A stretch of 19,060 nucleotides of DNA from Gammaproteobacteria bacterium (GCA_020846815.1 JADLDF010000175.1:1-19060); one strand, 5' to 3'; shown: positions 7,126 to 14,203, counted from the stretch's first letter. Program-made: numbers and translations. Notes: generated by a model not told the origin, from the letters alone.

Positions 7126-7314
7126 CGCTGCAACCCGATCTTCCAGATCGTGACGCCGCAGCAGTGCGTCGAGTACGCCAAGACGCTGGAGCCGCATGGT
7201 GAGCTGACCTTTCAGCCGCTGTTCGGCGGTCTGCCGCCCGAGCTCGCCTGGAAGAGCCTGAAGCTCTTCGAGAGGGAGACGATTCCGCTGCTGAAGGCGG
7301 CTGGGTTGCGCTGA
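7126..7314 (+). pseudogene. LLM-class flavin-dependent oxidoreductase, C-terminal fragment
   Basis: The last 60 or so codons of this frame match the C-terminus of F420/FMN luciferase-like monooxygenases: IVTPQQCVEYAKTLEPHG, then LTFQPLFGGLPPELAWKSL and FERETIPLL, corresponding to the family's final 'QPxFGGxP...SLxLFxxxxxP' segment. It is joined in frame behind a thiolase fragment, so the join creates an open chimera rather than a natural protein. The stop at 7314 is probably the native stop of the lost oxidoreductase gene. No promoter or start belongs to it. Confidence 0.68.
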
Positions 7315-7379
7315 CGGCAACCATTCGTCCGGTCACCAGGACCCCAGGGCAGGAGGCGGTCTTGGGATCTGCCTCATAA

Positions 7380-7426
7380 GGGAAATATACTTTCTATTTA
7401 GCGGATAATATGAAATTATATTTTCC
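7380..7426. promoter_or_regulatory. AT-rich promoter/operator of the HipB-like gene
   Basis: This AT-rich island stands out sharply from the GC-rich surroundings. It contains an outer inverted repeat of 10 bases with one mismatch (GGGAAATATA at 7380-7389, TATATTTTCC at 7417-7426) and an inner one (TTTCTATT at 7391-7398 with AATATGAAA at 7407-7415, one bulge). GATAAT at 7404-7409 could be the -10. No ribosome site lies before the ATG at 7427, so the transcript may have a very short leader. The layout suits autorepression by the HipB-like protein. Confidence 0.55.
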
Positions 7427-7741
7427 ATGCCGAAGCGCACCCCGCCCGTCCACCCCGCCCAGCGCCGGCAGCTGACCGCGCTGGGTCTGCGGCTGCGCGC
7501 GGCGCGGCTGCGACGCAAGCTCACCCAGGCGATGCTCGCCGAGCGCGTGGGCGTGACCGTGCCCACGATCCGCAAGCTCGAAGACGGCGACGCCAGTACC
7601 AGTCTGTCGGTGATGCTGCGGGTGCTGGTGGTGCTGGGGCTTGCGCCGGACATCGACAGGATTGCAGTCGAGGACGTGCTGGGCCGGGAGCTGCAGGACA
7701 GCGAGCTGAAGCGTCCGCGTCATCTGCGAGCGCGGCCGTGA
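7427..7741 (+). CDS. hipB: HipB-like XRE-family antitoxin/regulator
   Basis: This is a 104-residue protein with one XRE/Cro helix-turn-helix at about residues 20-72; the recognition region LTQAMLAERVGVTVPTIRKLE is typical, followed by SLSVMLRVLVVLGL. The basic tail ends RPRHLRARP. The ATG at 7427 directly follows the AT-rich inverted repeats and has no Shine-Dalgarno sequence. Identification as HipB rests on the size, the helix pattern and, decisively, on the hipA remains immediately downstream. In intact systems HipB represses the operon and holds the HipA kinase inactive. Here the toxin is destroyed, so this antitoxin is an orphan and may act only as a repressor. The reading frame is intact. 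Confidence 0.85.
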   Translation: MPKRTPPVHPAQRRQLTALGLRLRAARLRRKLTQAMLAERVGVTVPTIRKLEDGDASTSLSVMLRVLVVLGLAPDIDRIAVEDVLGRELQDSELKRPRHLRARP

Positions 7742-7981
7742 ACGAGGCCCGCGAGCAGGGCCGCCGGGCGCGCAGCTTGCGCGCCTGGGACTAGCTGACG
7801 GGGGTCGACGACGGCGCGCGCATGGGAGCGCTGCGTCTGGTCGATCCGGGCAGATCGCGCAGCGCAGGTCCTCGAAGCGGTTCGCGTCGCCGTTCGGTCA
7901 TGGGAAGCGCGCGCCAAAGCCCTGGGCATCAAGCGTGCCGAGATCGCGGCGCTGGGCGCGGTCATCGATCCCGGGCGCTGA
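7738..7981 (+). pseudogene. hipA: hipA toxin remnant (N-terminus lost, nonsense codon, internal deletion)
   Basis: Two short pieces of a HipA serine/threonine kinase survive. The first (7741 to about 7850) reads AREQGRRARSLRAWD, then a TAG stop, then LTGVDDGARMGALRLVDPG. This fits the HipA segment 'W-D-Y-L-x-G-V-x-D-x-x-R-x-G-A-L-R' with Tyr replaced by TAG. The second (about 7862-7981, shifted one frame) reads AQVLEAVRVAVRSWEARAKA and ends IKRAEIAALGAVIDPGR before TGA, the usual HipA C-terminal helix. The kinase core between them (ATP pocket and catalytic Asp) and the first hundred residues are gone; HipA is normally 400-440 residues. The position directly after hipB supports the call. Too degraded to be active. 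Confidence 0.72.
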
Positions 7982-7983
7982 TT

Positions 7984-8016
7984 TCTTCTGACCGTTTACC
8001 ACAGAAGATACGGTCA
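7984..8016. repeat. Two interleaved 7-base inverted repeats
   Basis: TCTTCTG (7984-7990) pairs with CAGAAGA (8002-8008), and TGACCGT (7989-7995) pairs with ACGGTCA (8010-8016); both are perfect. The two stems are mutually exclusive or pseudoknot-like, though the one-base connector makes a true pseudoknot sterically unlikely. The element sits just after the hipA remnant and before the 3' end of the aldo-keto reductase, where a terminator or old element end could lie. Function unknown. Confidence 0.45.
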
Positions 8017-8082
8017 CAAGCCAGCGCTCGGCTCGTATGTCGCAACCCGGGGCTGCGACTCGGCAGCCGCGAGCCGCCTGCC

Positions 8083-9048
8083 TCAGCCGATGCGCTGCAT
8101 CTCCACGGGCGTGAACCGCAGCGCCGCCGCGGAGACGTTGTCCTCGAGATGCTCGATCTTCGAAGTCCCCGGAATCGGCACGATGACCTTCGAGCGCGAC
8201 AGCAACCAGGCGATCTGCGCCCGGTGGGGACTCAGGCCGCGCTCGCGTGCGACCTCGTCGAGCTTGGCGCGTGCGCCGGTGTCGGGCGTAGAGTCGCGGC
8301 CGGACTTGCCGAGCGGCGCCCAGGGGATGAAGACGATGCCTTCGCGCTCGCAGGCGGCGAGCACTTCGTCGGCACCGCGATCGCTGACGTTGTAACGGTT
8401 CTGCACCGAGACGACCGGCACGATCGCGCGGGCTTTCTCCAGGTGCTCGGGCTTCACGTTGGAGATGCCGACATGGCGGATCTTGCCTTCCTGGCGCAGC
8501 TTCGCGAGCTCGCCGATCGAGTCCTCGTAGGGCACTTTCTGGTCCGGAATATGGAGCTGATAGAGGTCGATGCGCTCGACCTTGAGCCGCTTCAGGCTGC
8601 CCTCGCAGGCGGCGCGCAGGGCCTCGGGCCGGCAGTCGGCGCTCCAGCGGTCGGGCCCCGAGCGCGTGAAGCCGCCCTTGGTCGCGATCACGAGGCCCTT
8701 GGGGTAGGGGTGCAGGGCTTCCGCGATCAGCCGTTCGCTGACGTTCGGGCCATAGGAATCGGCGGTGTCGATGAAGTTCACGCCGAGATCGAGCGCCCGC
8801 CGCAGCACGGCCCGGCAGGCGCGCGCATCGGCCGGTTCGCCCCAGATACCCTCGCCGGTGATGCGCATGGCACCGTAGCCGAGCCGGGCGATCGTGAGGT
8901 CACCACCCAGGCGCAGCGTACCGGCGGCGCGGGCGTCGGCGCTCGCCTTGCCGAGGGCCGCGTGCGGCAGCGCCGCCGTCGCGGTCGCGACGAGCGTGGT
9001 TGCGGTCATGCCGAGGAATCGCCTGCGGGAAAGATCACTGTTGGACAT
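8083..9048 (-). CDS. Aldo/keto reductase with Tat signal peptide
   Basis: This is a 321-residue NADP(H)-dependent aldo/keto reductase. The start at ATG 9048 is chosen because GGAG precedes it by seven bases and it yields a twin-arginine signal, SRRRFLG at 7-13, followed by a hydrophobic Ala/Thr stretch to about residue 33. The longer upstream frame has no family similarity. The TIM-barrel active site is complete: D94, Y99 (NFIDTADSYG), K124 (IATKGG) and H166 (LYQLH), and the C-terminal cofactor loop VPIPGTSKIEHLEDN is present. Most family members are cytosolic. A Tat-exported one would be folded with its cofactor before export to the periplasm. It stands alone, facing the hip remnants. The substrate, probably an aldehyde or ketone, cannot be predicted. 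Confidence 0.9.
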   Translation of the reverse strand: MSNSDLSRRRFLGMTATTLVATATAALPHAALGKASADARAAGTLRLGGDLTIARLGYGAMRITGEGIWGEPADARACRAVLRRALDLGVNFIDTADSYGPNVSERLIAEALHPYPKGLVIATKGGFTRSGPDRWSADCRPEALRAACEGSLKRLKVERIDLYQLHIPDQKVPYEDSIGELAKLRQEGKIRHVGISNVKPEHLEKARAIVPVVSVQNRYNVSDRGADEVLAACEREGIVFIPWAPLGKSGRDSTPDTGARAKLDEVARERGLSPHRAQIAWLLSRSKVIVPIPGTSKIEHLEDNVSAAALRFTPVEMQRIG

Positions 9049-9256
9049 TCGCTTGCTCCAGGAGACGCCGCCGATGGCGTTCCGGCTGATACTACGCTGG
9101 CACGTGCCTCCGGCAGCGCACGCAGCCGTGTCGGCCGGTTGGCGGTTTCGGCTGGCGTGACAGCGCACCGGCAAGCGAGTTACATCATGAATACGTAGCG
9201 CCTGACTGGGCGAATGGGGCGGTGGGATCGCGGTGCGGCGGTCTGGCCGCAGCCGG
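9049..9256. other. Intergenic gap, nothing supportable
   Basis: This 208-base gap lies between the 5' end of the aldo/keto reductase and the 3' end of the acyl-CoA dehydrogenase, both on the minus strand. The GGAG ribosome site of the reductase is at its left edge. On the minus strand a TAGTAT (9089-9094) could be a -10, but no good -35 is visible. No gene or repeat was recognised. Confidence 0.4.
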
Positions 9257-10525
9257 TCACGACCGCGGCTTCAGCGCCCGCGGGGCACGCAGATAGGGCG
9301 CTGTGGCGCCGCGGCGTTCCTTGGCCTTGGCGATCTCGGCGCGCGCGATGGTCTGCAGGTGCACCTCGTCGGGGCCGTCGATGAAGCGCAGTGCGCGGCC
9401 CCAGGTCCAGAGGAAGGCGAGCGGCGTGTCGTTGGTCAGGCCCATGGCGCCGAACACCTGCATCGCGCGATCGACGACCTCGGTCTGCAGGCGCGCGGCG
9501 ACGACCTTGATCGCGGAGACGTCGACCTTAGCGGCCTTGTTGCCTTCGCGGTCCATGAGCCAGGCGGCGCGCAGCACGAGCAGGCGCGCCTGGTCGATCT
9601 CGATGCGGCTTTGCGCGATCCAGTCGCGGATGTTGGCTTGGTCGCCGAGATGGCGGCCGAAGGTCTTGCGCTCCAGCGCACGCTCGCAGAGCAGCTCGAG
9701 CGCGAGCTCACACTGGCCGATGGTGCGCATGCAGTGGTGCACGCGGCCGGGGCCGAGCCGCGCCTGGGCCAGCGCGAAGCCTTCGCCCTCGCGGCCGAGC
9801 AGGTTCGCGGCGGGCACGCGCACGCCGCGGAACACCAGCTCGCAATGCCCTTCGGGCGAGTGGTGGTTCATGATCGGCAGGTCGCGCACGATTTCGAGGC
9901 CGGGTGTATCCAGCGGCACGAGTACCATGGAATGGCGGGCATGACGCGGCGCGTCGTCGCGCGGGTCGGAGACACCCATGACGATGGCGATGCGGCAGTT
10001 CGGATGCAGCGCGCCGGTCGTGAACCACTTGCGGCCGTCGATGACGTAGTGATTGCCGTCGCGGCGGATCGAGGTCTGCAGATTCGTCGGGTCGGACGAG
10101 GCGACGTCCGGCTCGGTCATCGCGAAGCAGGAGCGGATCTCGCCATCGAGCAGCGGCGCGAGCCAGCGCGCGTGCTGCTCGGGCGTGGCGAACAGGTGCA
10201 GCAGCTCCATGTTGCCGGTGTCGGGCGCGTTGCAGTTGAACACCTCGCTCGACCAGGGCACGCGGCCCATGATTTCGGCGAGCGGCGCGTACTCGAGGTT
10301 GGTCAGGCGTGTGCCGGGCTCGCCCTCGCGCAACGCAGGCAGGAACAGGTTCCAGAGGCCTTCGGACTTCGCCAGCTCCTTCAGCGGCTCGACGACTGCG
10401 AGCGGATACTCGCCGCTTTCGGCGAGCGCCTGCCACTCGGCGTCGGCCGGCAGGATCCGGTCGTCGAGGAAGTCCCGGACGCGACGCTGCAGCGCGACGA
10501 CCATCGGCGGATACGCGAAGTCCAT
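9257..10525 (-). CDS. Acyl-CoA dehydrogenase, ACAD10/11-like
   Basis: This is a 422-residue flavoprotein of the acyl-CoA dehydrogenase superfamily, the usual length. The ATG at 10525, two bases after the SnoaL gene's stop, gives the expected start MDFAYPPMVVALQRRVRDFL. Landmarks are the FAD/substrate loop CFAMTEPDVASSD (133-145), KWFTTGA (166-172), LGPGRVHHCMR (257-267, characteristic of the ACAD10/11 group), QVFGAMGL (356-363) and GPDEVH (384-389) near the catalytic acid position. ACAD10/11 and the bacterial LvaC work with a phosphotransferase-like kinase to remove a phosphorylated 4-hydroxyl from acyl-CoAs; the kinase-like gene lies at 11195-12259. The tight junction with the SnoaL gene implies co-translation. 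Simple alpha-beta dehydrogenation of a bulky acyl-CoA is the alternative. Confidence 0.9.
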   Translation of the reverse strand: MDFAYPPMVVALQRRVRDFLDDRILPADAEWQALAESGEYPLAVVEPLKELAKSEGLWNLFLPALREGEPGTRLTNLEYAPLAEIMGRVPWSSEVFNCNAPDTGNMELLHLFATPEQHARWLAPLLDGEIRSCFAMTEPDVASSDPTNLQTSIRRDGNHYVIDGRKWFTTGALHPNCRIAIVMGVSDPRDDAPRHARHSMVLVPLDTPGLEIVRDLPIMNHHSPEGHCELVFRGVRVPAANLLGREGEGFALAQARLGPGRVHHCMRTIGQCELALELLCERALERKTFGRHLGDQANIRDWIAQSRIEIDQARLLVLRAAWLMDREGNKAAKVDVSAIKVVAARLQTEVVDRAMQVFGAMGLTNDTPLAFLWTWGRALRFIDGPDEVHLQTIARAEIAKAKERRGATAPYLRAPRALKPRS

Positions 10526-10527
10526 GG

Positions 10528-11037
10528 TCAGCGTCCCGTGCGCAGCTCGTCGAGCATCGCGTACAGCGGGTCGGCGGGCTTGGGCTGGCCGAGCTGGTCG
10601 GGCGGCGAGGCGTCGAGCGACGTGTCGGCCGGATCGAAAGTGCGCGAGAAATCGTGCAGACCGCGGCGATGGGCGATCTTCCAGGTGTCGCTGCGACGCT
10701 CGAAGCGGTCGAGGTAGCGGCCCTTCAGGAACCAGTCGATCTCGCCGGGGCCGGTCCTGCTGGGACGGCGATGGAAGGCGAAGAAATAGCACTCCGAGAC
10801 GGCCTTCGGGCCGACGACCTCGATCGAGACGTTGGTGATCATGTGCGACATGATCCTGACGTTACGCGTGGCCTTGAAGCTCGCGGTCGTGAAGTCGTGC
10901 GACAGGCCCTTGAACGCGCCGTGCTGGTGGGTCGACTCCGGCCAGAAGCAGTCCTTGATCGAGGCTTCGTCCTGGCGGTCCCAGCCACGGGCATAGCGGT
11001 ACAGCACCTCCGTGATCTGCTCGCGCGCCTCGGTCAC
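10528..11037 (-). CDS. SnoaL/NTF2-like protein
   Basis: This is a protein of about 169 residues with the alpha+beta cone of the SnoaL-like/NTF2 superfamily. EQITEVLYRYARGWDRQDEA is the classic first helix; FWPESTHQHG, IEVVGPKAVSECYFFAFH and DWFLKGRYLDRFERRSDTWK then form the sheet. Related proteins act as small hydratases, isomerases or ring-hydroxylating partners on steroids and aromatics; no catalytic assignment is possible here. The start is uncertain: GTG 11037 is the best-placed codon before the first helix and has only a weak AGG upstream. Frame upstream of it is open but quickly becomes unlike the family and meets an acyl-CoA dehydrogenase relic on the other strand, so the native N-terminus may be lost. 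It precedes the ACAD gene in a two-gene operon. Confidence 0.8.
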   Translation of the reverse strand: MTEAREQITEVLYRYARGWDRQDEASIKDCFWPESTHQHGAFKGLSHDFTTASFKATRNVRIMSHMITNVSIEVVGPKAVSECYFFAFHRRPSRTGPGEIDWFLKGRYLDRFERRSDTWKIAHRRGLHDFSRTFDPADTSLDASPPDQLGQPKPADPLYAMLDELRTGR

Positions 11038-11078
11038 GGCCTGGCGCGCGGCGAGTCGTTCGAGGTCGCCGCGCGGCG

Positions 11079-11160
11079 ACGCTGTCCAAGTCGCTGCAGG
11101 GCGCGCGTATCGTCGCCGAGCAGGCCGTGCAGCTGCACGGCGGCACCGGGCTGCCGGCCG
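11079..11160 (+). pseudogene. Acyl-CoA dehydrogenase C-terminal relic
   Basis: In the plus-strand frame beginning at 11079 the sequence reads TLSKSLQGARIVAEQAVQLH followed by GGTGL, which is the conserved penultimate helix and QLHGG loop of a classical acyl-CoA dehydrogenase. Nothing upstream or downstream continues the family, so only some 27 codons of a second dehydrogenase remain. It is wedged between the SnoaL gene's 5' end and the phosphotransferase start. The frame then runs on without similarity and ends in a TGA overlapping the phosphotransferase ATG by four bases. Confidence 0.65.
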
Positions 11161-11194
11161 CGTCGCCTGCCGGTTTTCCGGTGATAATGACATC

Positions 11195-12259
11195 ATGAAC
11201 GCATCTTTGCCGTCCGCTGCCCACGAGTTCCGCCCCGGATTCGAGTTCGACGTCTCGCGCCTCGAAGCCTGGCTCGGTGCCCAGCTGCCAGGCTTCCGCG
11301 GGCCGCTGCGGGCGCAGCAGTTCTCCGGCGGCCAGTCGAACCCGACCTATCTGCTCGAGGCACCGGACCGGCGCTACGTGCTGCGGCGCAAGCCGCCCGG
11401 CGTGCTGCTGCCCTCGGCGCACGCGATCGATCGCGAGTTCCGCGTGATGCGCGCGCTCGGGCAGGGCTCGGACGTGCCGGTCGCGCAGGCGCTCGCGCTC
11501 TGTGAAGACCCGACGGTGATCGGCACGGCGTTCTATGTGATGGGACACGTCGACGGGCGGATCTTCTGGGATCCGACGCTGCCCGAAGTGCCGAGTGCCG
11601 GGCGGGCCGCGATCTTCCGCGGCATGATCGATGCGCTGGCGCGCCTGCACGCGGTCGTGCCGGCCGAGGTCGGCCTCGGTGACTTCGGGCGCTTCGAAGG
11701 TTACATCCCGCGGCAGGTCGCGCGCTGGTCCAGGCAGTACGCCGGTGACCAGGAGGCCGCAGGGCGCGTCGAGGCGATGGAGCGGCTGATCGACTGGCTG
11801 CCGCGGCACATGCCACAGGCCGAACCGCCGGCTGCGGTCGTGCACGGCGACTTCCGGATCGACAACCTGATCTTCGATCCGCGCGAGCCGCGGGTGCTCG
11901 CGATCCTCGACTGGGAGCTCTCGACGCTCGGCGATCCGTTCGCGGATTTTGCCTACCACCTGATGATGTACCGCATGGACATCGAGTCGATCGCCGGGCT
12001 CGCGGGCCGCGACCTCGCGGCGCTCGGGCTGCCGTCGGAGCGCGAATACGTTGCCTGGTACTGCGAGCGCCGCGGCATCGCCGAGGTGCCGCATCTCGAT
12101 TTCTACCTGGCGTTCTGCCTGTTCCGCCTGGCCGGCATCTTCCACGGCATCCGCGCCCGCGTGACGCGTGGCACCGCGGCCAGTGCGCAGGCGCGCAAGT
12201 ATGCGGCCGAGGTCGAAAGGATCGCCGAACTCGGCTGGCACCAGGCGCAGGGCGCCTGA
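11195..12259 (+). CDS. APH/ChoK-family phosphotransferase (ACAD10/11 N-domain-like, LvaA-like)
   Basis: This is a 354-residue kinase-like protein of the aminoglycoside phosphotransferase family. Visible features are the nucleotide loop [10 protein letters not shown] (43-52), the lysine K66 in LRRKPPG, E81 in the following helix, the catalytic HGDFRIDN (217-224, base D219) and the metal ligand D239 in [24 protein letters not shown] (171-182) is typical of the subgroup fused to acyl-CoA dehydrogenases in animal ACAD10/11 and free-standing in bacteria. Such kinases phosphorylate the hydroxyl of 4-hydroxyacyl-CoAs (LvaA in levulinate catabolism). The ATG at 11195 has no ribosome site; GATAAT at 11182-11187 could be a -10 with a near-leaderless transcript. 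It diverges from the SnoaL-ACAD pair and is followed seven bases later by the LhgO-like gene. It appears intact. Confidence 0.92.
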   Translation: MNASLPSAAHEFRPGFEFDVSRLEAWLGAQLPGFRGPLRAQQFSGGQSNPTYLLEAPDRRYVLRRKPPGVLLPSAHAIDREFRVMRALGQGSDVPVAQALALCEDPTVIGTAFYVMGHVDGRIFWDPTLPEVPSAGRAAIFRGMIDALARLHAVVPAEVGLGDFGRFEGYIPRQVARWSRQYAGDQEAAGRVEAMERLIDWLPRHMPQAEPPAAVVHGDFRIDNLIFDPREPRVLAILDWELSTLGDPFADFAYHLMMYRMDIESIAGLAGRDLAALGLPSEREYVAWYCERRGIAEVPHLDFYLAFCLFRLAGIFHGIRARVTRGTAASAQARKYAAEVERIAELGWHQAQGA

Positions 12260-12266
12260 GCGGCAC

Positions 12267-12925
12267 GTGGAGCAGGTCGATACCGTCGTCGTCGGCGCCG
12301 GCGTCGTCGGCCTCGCGACCGCGCGGGCACTGGCGCTCGCCGGCCGCGAGGTGCTGGTGCTGGAAGCGGCGCCGCGAATCGGCACGGGCATCAGCGCGCG
12401 CAGCAGCGAGGTGATCCATGCCGGCCTCTATTATCCGCGCGGCTCGCTGAAGGTGCGGCTCTGTGTCACCGGCCGCCGCCGGCTCTATGAGTTCTGCGAG
12501 GCGCGCGGCGTGCCGCACCGGCGCACCGGCAAGCTGGTGTTCGCGGCCGACGCCTCGCAGGCCGGCGCACTGGACTCGATCGAGGCCGCGGCGCGCGAGG
12601 CGGGCGTCGAGGATCTGCGCCGGCTCGATGCCGCGCAGGCCAACGCGCTCGAGCCCGAGCTGCACTGCGCGGCGGCGCTTGTCCCCGTCGACCGGGATCG
12701 TCGACTCGCAGGCATTGATGCTCGCGCTGCTCGGCGAGGCTGAGGCGCGCGGCGCGACGCTGGCCTGCGGCGCTGCGGTACTACGCATCATCGGCGCTTC
12801 CGGGCGTGGCAAGTTCACTGTGGTGGCGGCGGCCGTGACGGCGGTGACGTCGGCGGTGGCGGAGACGGTGACGCTGGCGGCGGTCGTGGCGACGGTGGCA
12901 GCGCGCATACCATCATCGCTGCGGG
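12267..12925 (+). pseudogene. LhgO-type FAD oxidoreductase, frameshifted and 3'-truncated
   Basis: The N-terminal half of an L-2-hydroxyglutarate oxidase-like flavoprotein starts at GTG 12267, seven bases after the phosphotransferase stop. The FAD motif [33 protein letters not shown] and [14 protein letters not shown] are intact, reaching [14 protein letters not shown]. Near 12680 the reading shifts by one base (+1 or -2) and continues as [20 protein letters not shown]. Near 12820 homology fades into a Gly/Asp-coding stretch read in the original frame, ending about 12925 in HTIIAAG, which may be the next conserved strand. The rest (about 200 residues) is missing and a minus-strand reductase fragment follows. 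Family members oxidise 2-hydroxy acids or related substrates. One sequencing error could explain the shift but not the truncation. Confidence 0.78.
12822..12906. repeat. Low-complexity GGC/GGT/GAC tract
   Basis: About 85 bases consist almost entirely of degenerate GGN and GAC triplets. On the plus strand in one frame they would encode a Gly/Asp-rich run. The tract may be a variable loop of the LhgO-like gene or expansion at a junction. It is the only simple-sequence stretch of this size in the window. Confidence 0.6.
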
Positions 12926-13790
12926 CCGCGAGGCCGCCGAGCGCGCCACCGATCGAGTACTTGCCGAGCAGCGGTGCGATGCCCGGCGTCGCATAGACCA
13001 GCTCGACCGCATGGCCGCGCTCCAGCAGCCAGCTCGCGATCACCAGCGGCTGCATGTGGTCCTCCATCGCGATCAGCGCCACGCGAGGGCCTGGTATCGT
13101 GCGGCCCGCGAGCGGCGCCCACTGCGCAGGCCCGTAGTCGTGCGTCTGGATGTACGACGGCGAGCCCCAGTTGTTGCTGATGACGCCGCTGAACCAGTCG
13201 AGCGTGCCGGTGGCTTCGAGGCTGCGCGTGATCGCGATGCCTTCCTCGAGGTCGTAGCCGCCCTCGAACAGCTCGTCCATGTTGAAGCGCAGGCCGACGA
13301 GGAAGCCGGGCCTCGCCTCGCGGCGCACGGCCGCGATCACGTCCTTCAGGAATTTGAGACGCCGCTCGCGGTTGCCGCCCCAGGCGTCGTCGCGGTGGTT
13401 GGTCGCGGGCGAGAGGAATAGCTGCAGGATGTCCTCGTGGTTGGCATGCAGCTCGACGCCGTCGAGGCCGGCCTCGCTCAGCTGCTTCGCGGCATGCGCA
13501 TACTCGCCGACGAACCACTCGATCTCCCAGGGCTGCATCGCATGCGGCACATGGTTATTCAGGTGGTTCGCGAGCCGGCCGGAGGGGCTGTGCGGCATGC
13601 CGCCCTGGTGGATGATCTGCGCGGTGACCAGCGCGCTCTCGGCCTTGACTGCCGCGGCGAAGCGCGACGCGCGCTCGACGAACTGCGGCAGGCGGAAGTT
13701 GCCGCGCAGCACCGCGCCGACGCCGGTCGGCCGGAAGCTCTTTGGCACGATCGTGTTGTCGATGAAGCCGTTGATGCCGGTGACCCAGCC
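12918..13790 (-). pseudogene. Old-yellow-enzyme-family reductase (2,4-dienoyl-CoA reductase-like), multiply deleted
   Basis: The minus strand encodes much of the FMN TIM barrel of an NADH:flavin oxidoreductase, starting abruptly at GWVTGINGFIDNTIVPKSFR and continuing through VTAQIIHQGGMPHSPSGR, DGVELHANHEDILQLF, LSPATNHRDDAWGGNRERR and FSGVISNNWGSPSYIQ. About 60 N-terminal residues are absent. After PLAGR (near 13100) the protein jumps in frame to RVALIAMEDHMQPLVIASWL and LVYATPGIAPLLGKYSIGG, part of the distal nucleotide-binding domain, so the barrel's end and the first FAD-binding domain are missing. The C-terminus is also cut near 12920. There are thus three separate breaks but no stop codon. 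Intact relatives carry FMN, a 4Fe-4S cluster and FAD. No start codon belongs to it. Confidence 0.78.
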
Positions 13791-13795
13791 GGCAC

Positions 13796-14203
13796 CGCGG
13801 CGCCGCTGCAGGCGGGCACCTCGGGCGAAGCCGCCTCGCGCTCGGCGTCGCGGCCGGTCAGGAAGCGCGCGATCGCGCGGTGCTCGCCGGCCGACAGCGC
13901 GGCGCCCTGCGCAGCCATGAGGCCGCCGGCGCCGAGCGCCGCGACGACGTGGCTGGCATGCAGGCGCGCCAGGAACAGGCGGTGCGGCGCACGCGGCACC
14001 TGGCCTTCGTGGCAGGCGGCGCAGTGAGCCTGGTAGAGCGCCTCGCCGGAGCCGGCGCTTTCGCCCGCCGTCGGCGCGGCAGCCGGCTGTGCGGCAGCGG
14101 CGGTCGTGGCCGCGGCCGTGGCGGCGGGAGCAGCGGCGAACGGCAGCGCGGCCAGCAGCATCGCGAGCAGCACGGCACGCGTGCCGCTGTAGCGGAGCTT
14201 CAT
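13796..14203 (-). pseudogene. Cytochrome c / PQQ-dehydrogenase N-terminal fragment
   Basis: From ATG 14203 the minus strand encodes a signal peptide (VLLAMLLAALPFAAAPA, about 11-27), an Ala/Thr/Pro-rich linker, and a c-type cytochrome domain with heme motif C61-A-A-C64-H65 (ALYQAHCAACHEG) and a likely axial M96 in GGLMAAQG. The motif LSAGEHRAIARFLTGR and the PACSG ending at about residue 130 match the N-terminal cytochrome of polyvinyl-alcohol-dehydrogenase-type quinoproteins, whose eight-bladed PQQ propeller should follow. Instead, homology stops near 13796 at a GC-rich junction with the reductase fragment. About 136 of an expected 600-700 residues remain. A lone exported cytochrome c is possible if translation stops soon after. 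A 29-codon frame precedes it with a stop/start overlap. Confidence 0.7.

Noticed and set aside
7738..7981. A small intact gene directly downstream of hipB
   Set aside because: The frame from the GTG at 7738 meets TAG after 18 codons, and the similarity on both sides fits HipA pieces, so it is a remnant and not a new small protein.
7984..8016. H-type pseudoknot
   Set aside because: The single-base connector between the two 3' strands cannot span a 7-base stem, so only alternative hairpins are kept as a description.
12822..12906. RTX-like calcium-binding repeat or CRISPR-like array
   Set aside because: The Gly/Asp codons show no regular nine-residue GGxGxD period, and there are no repeated units with unique spacers.
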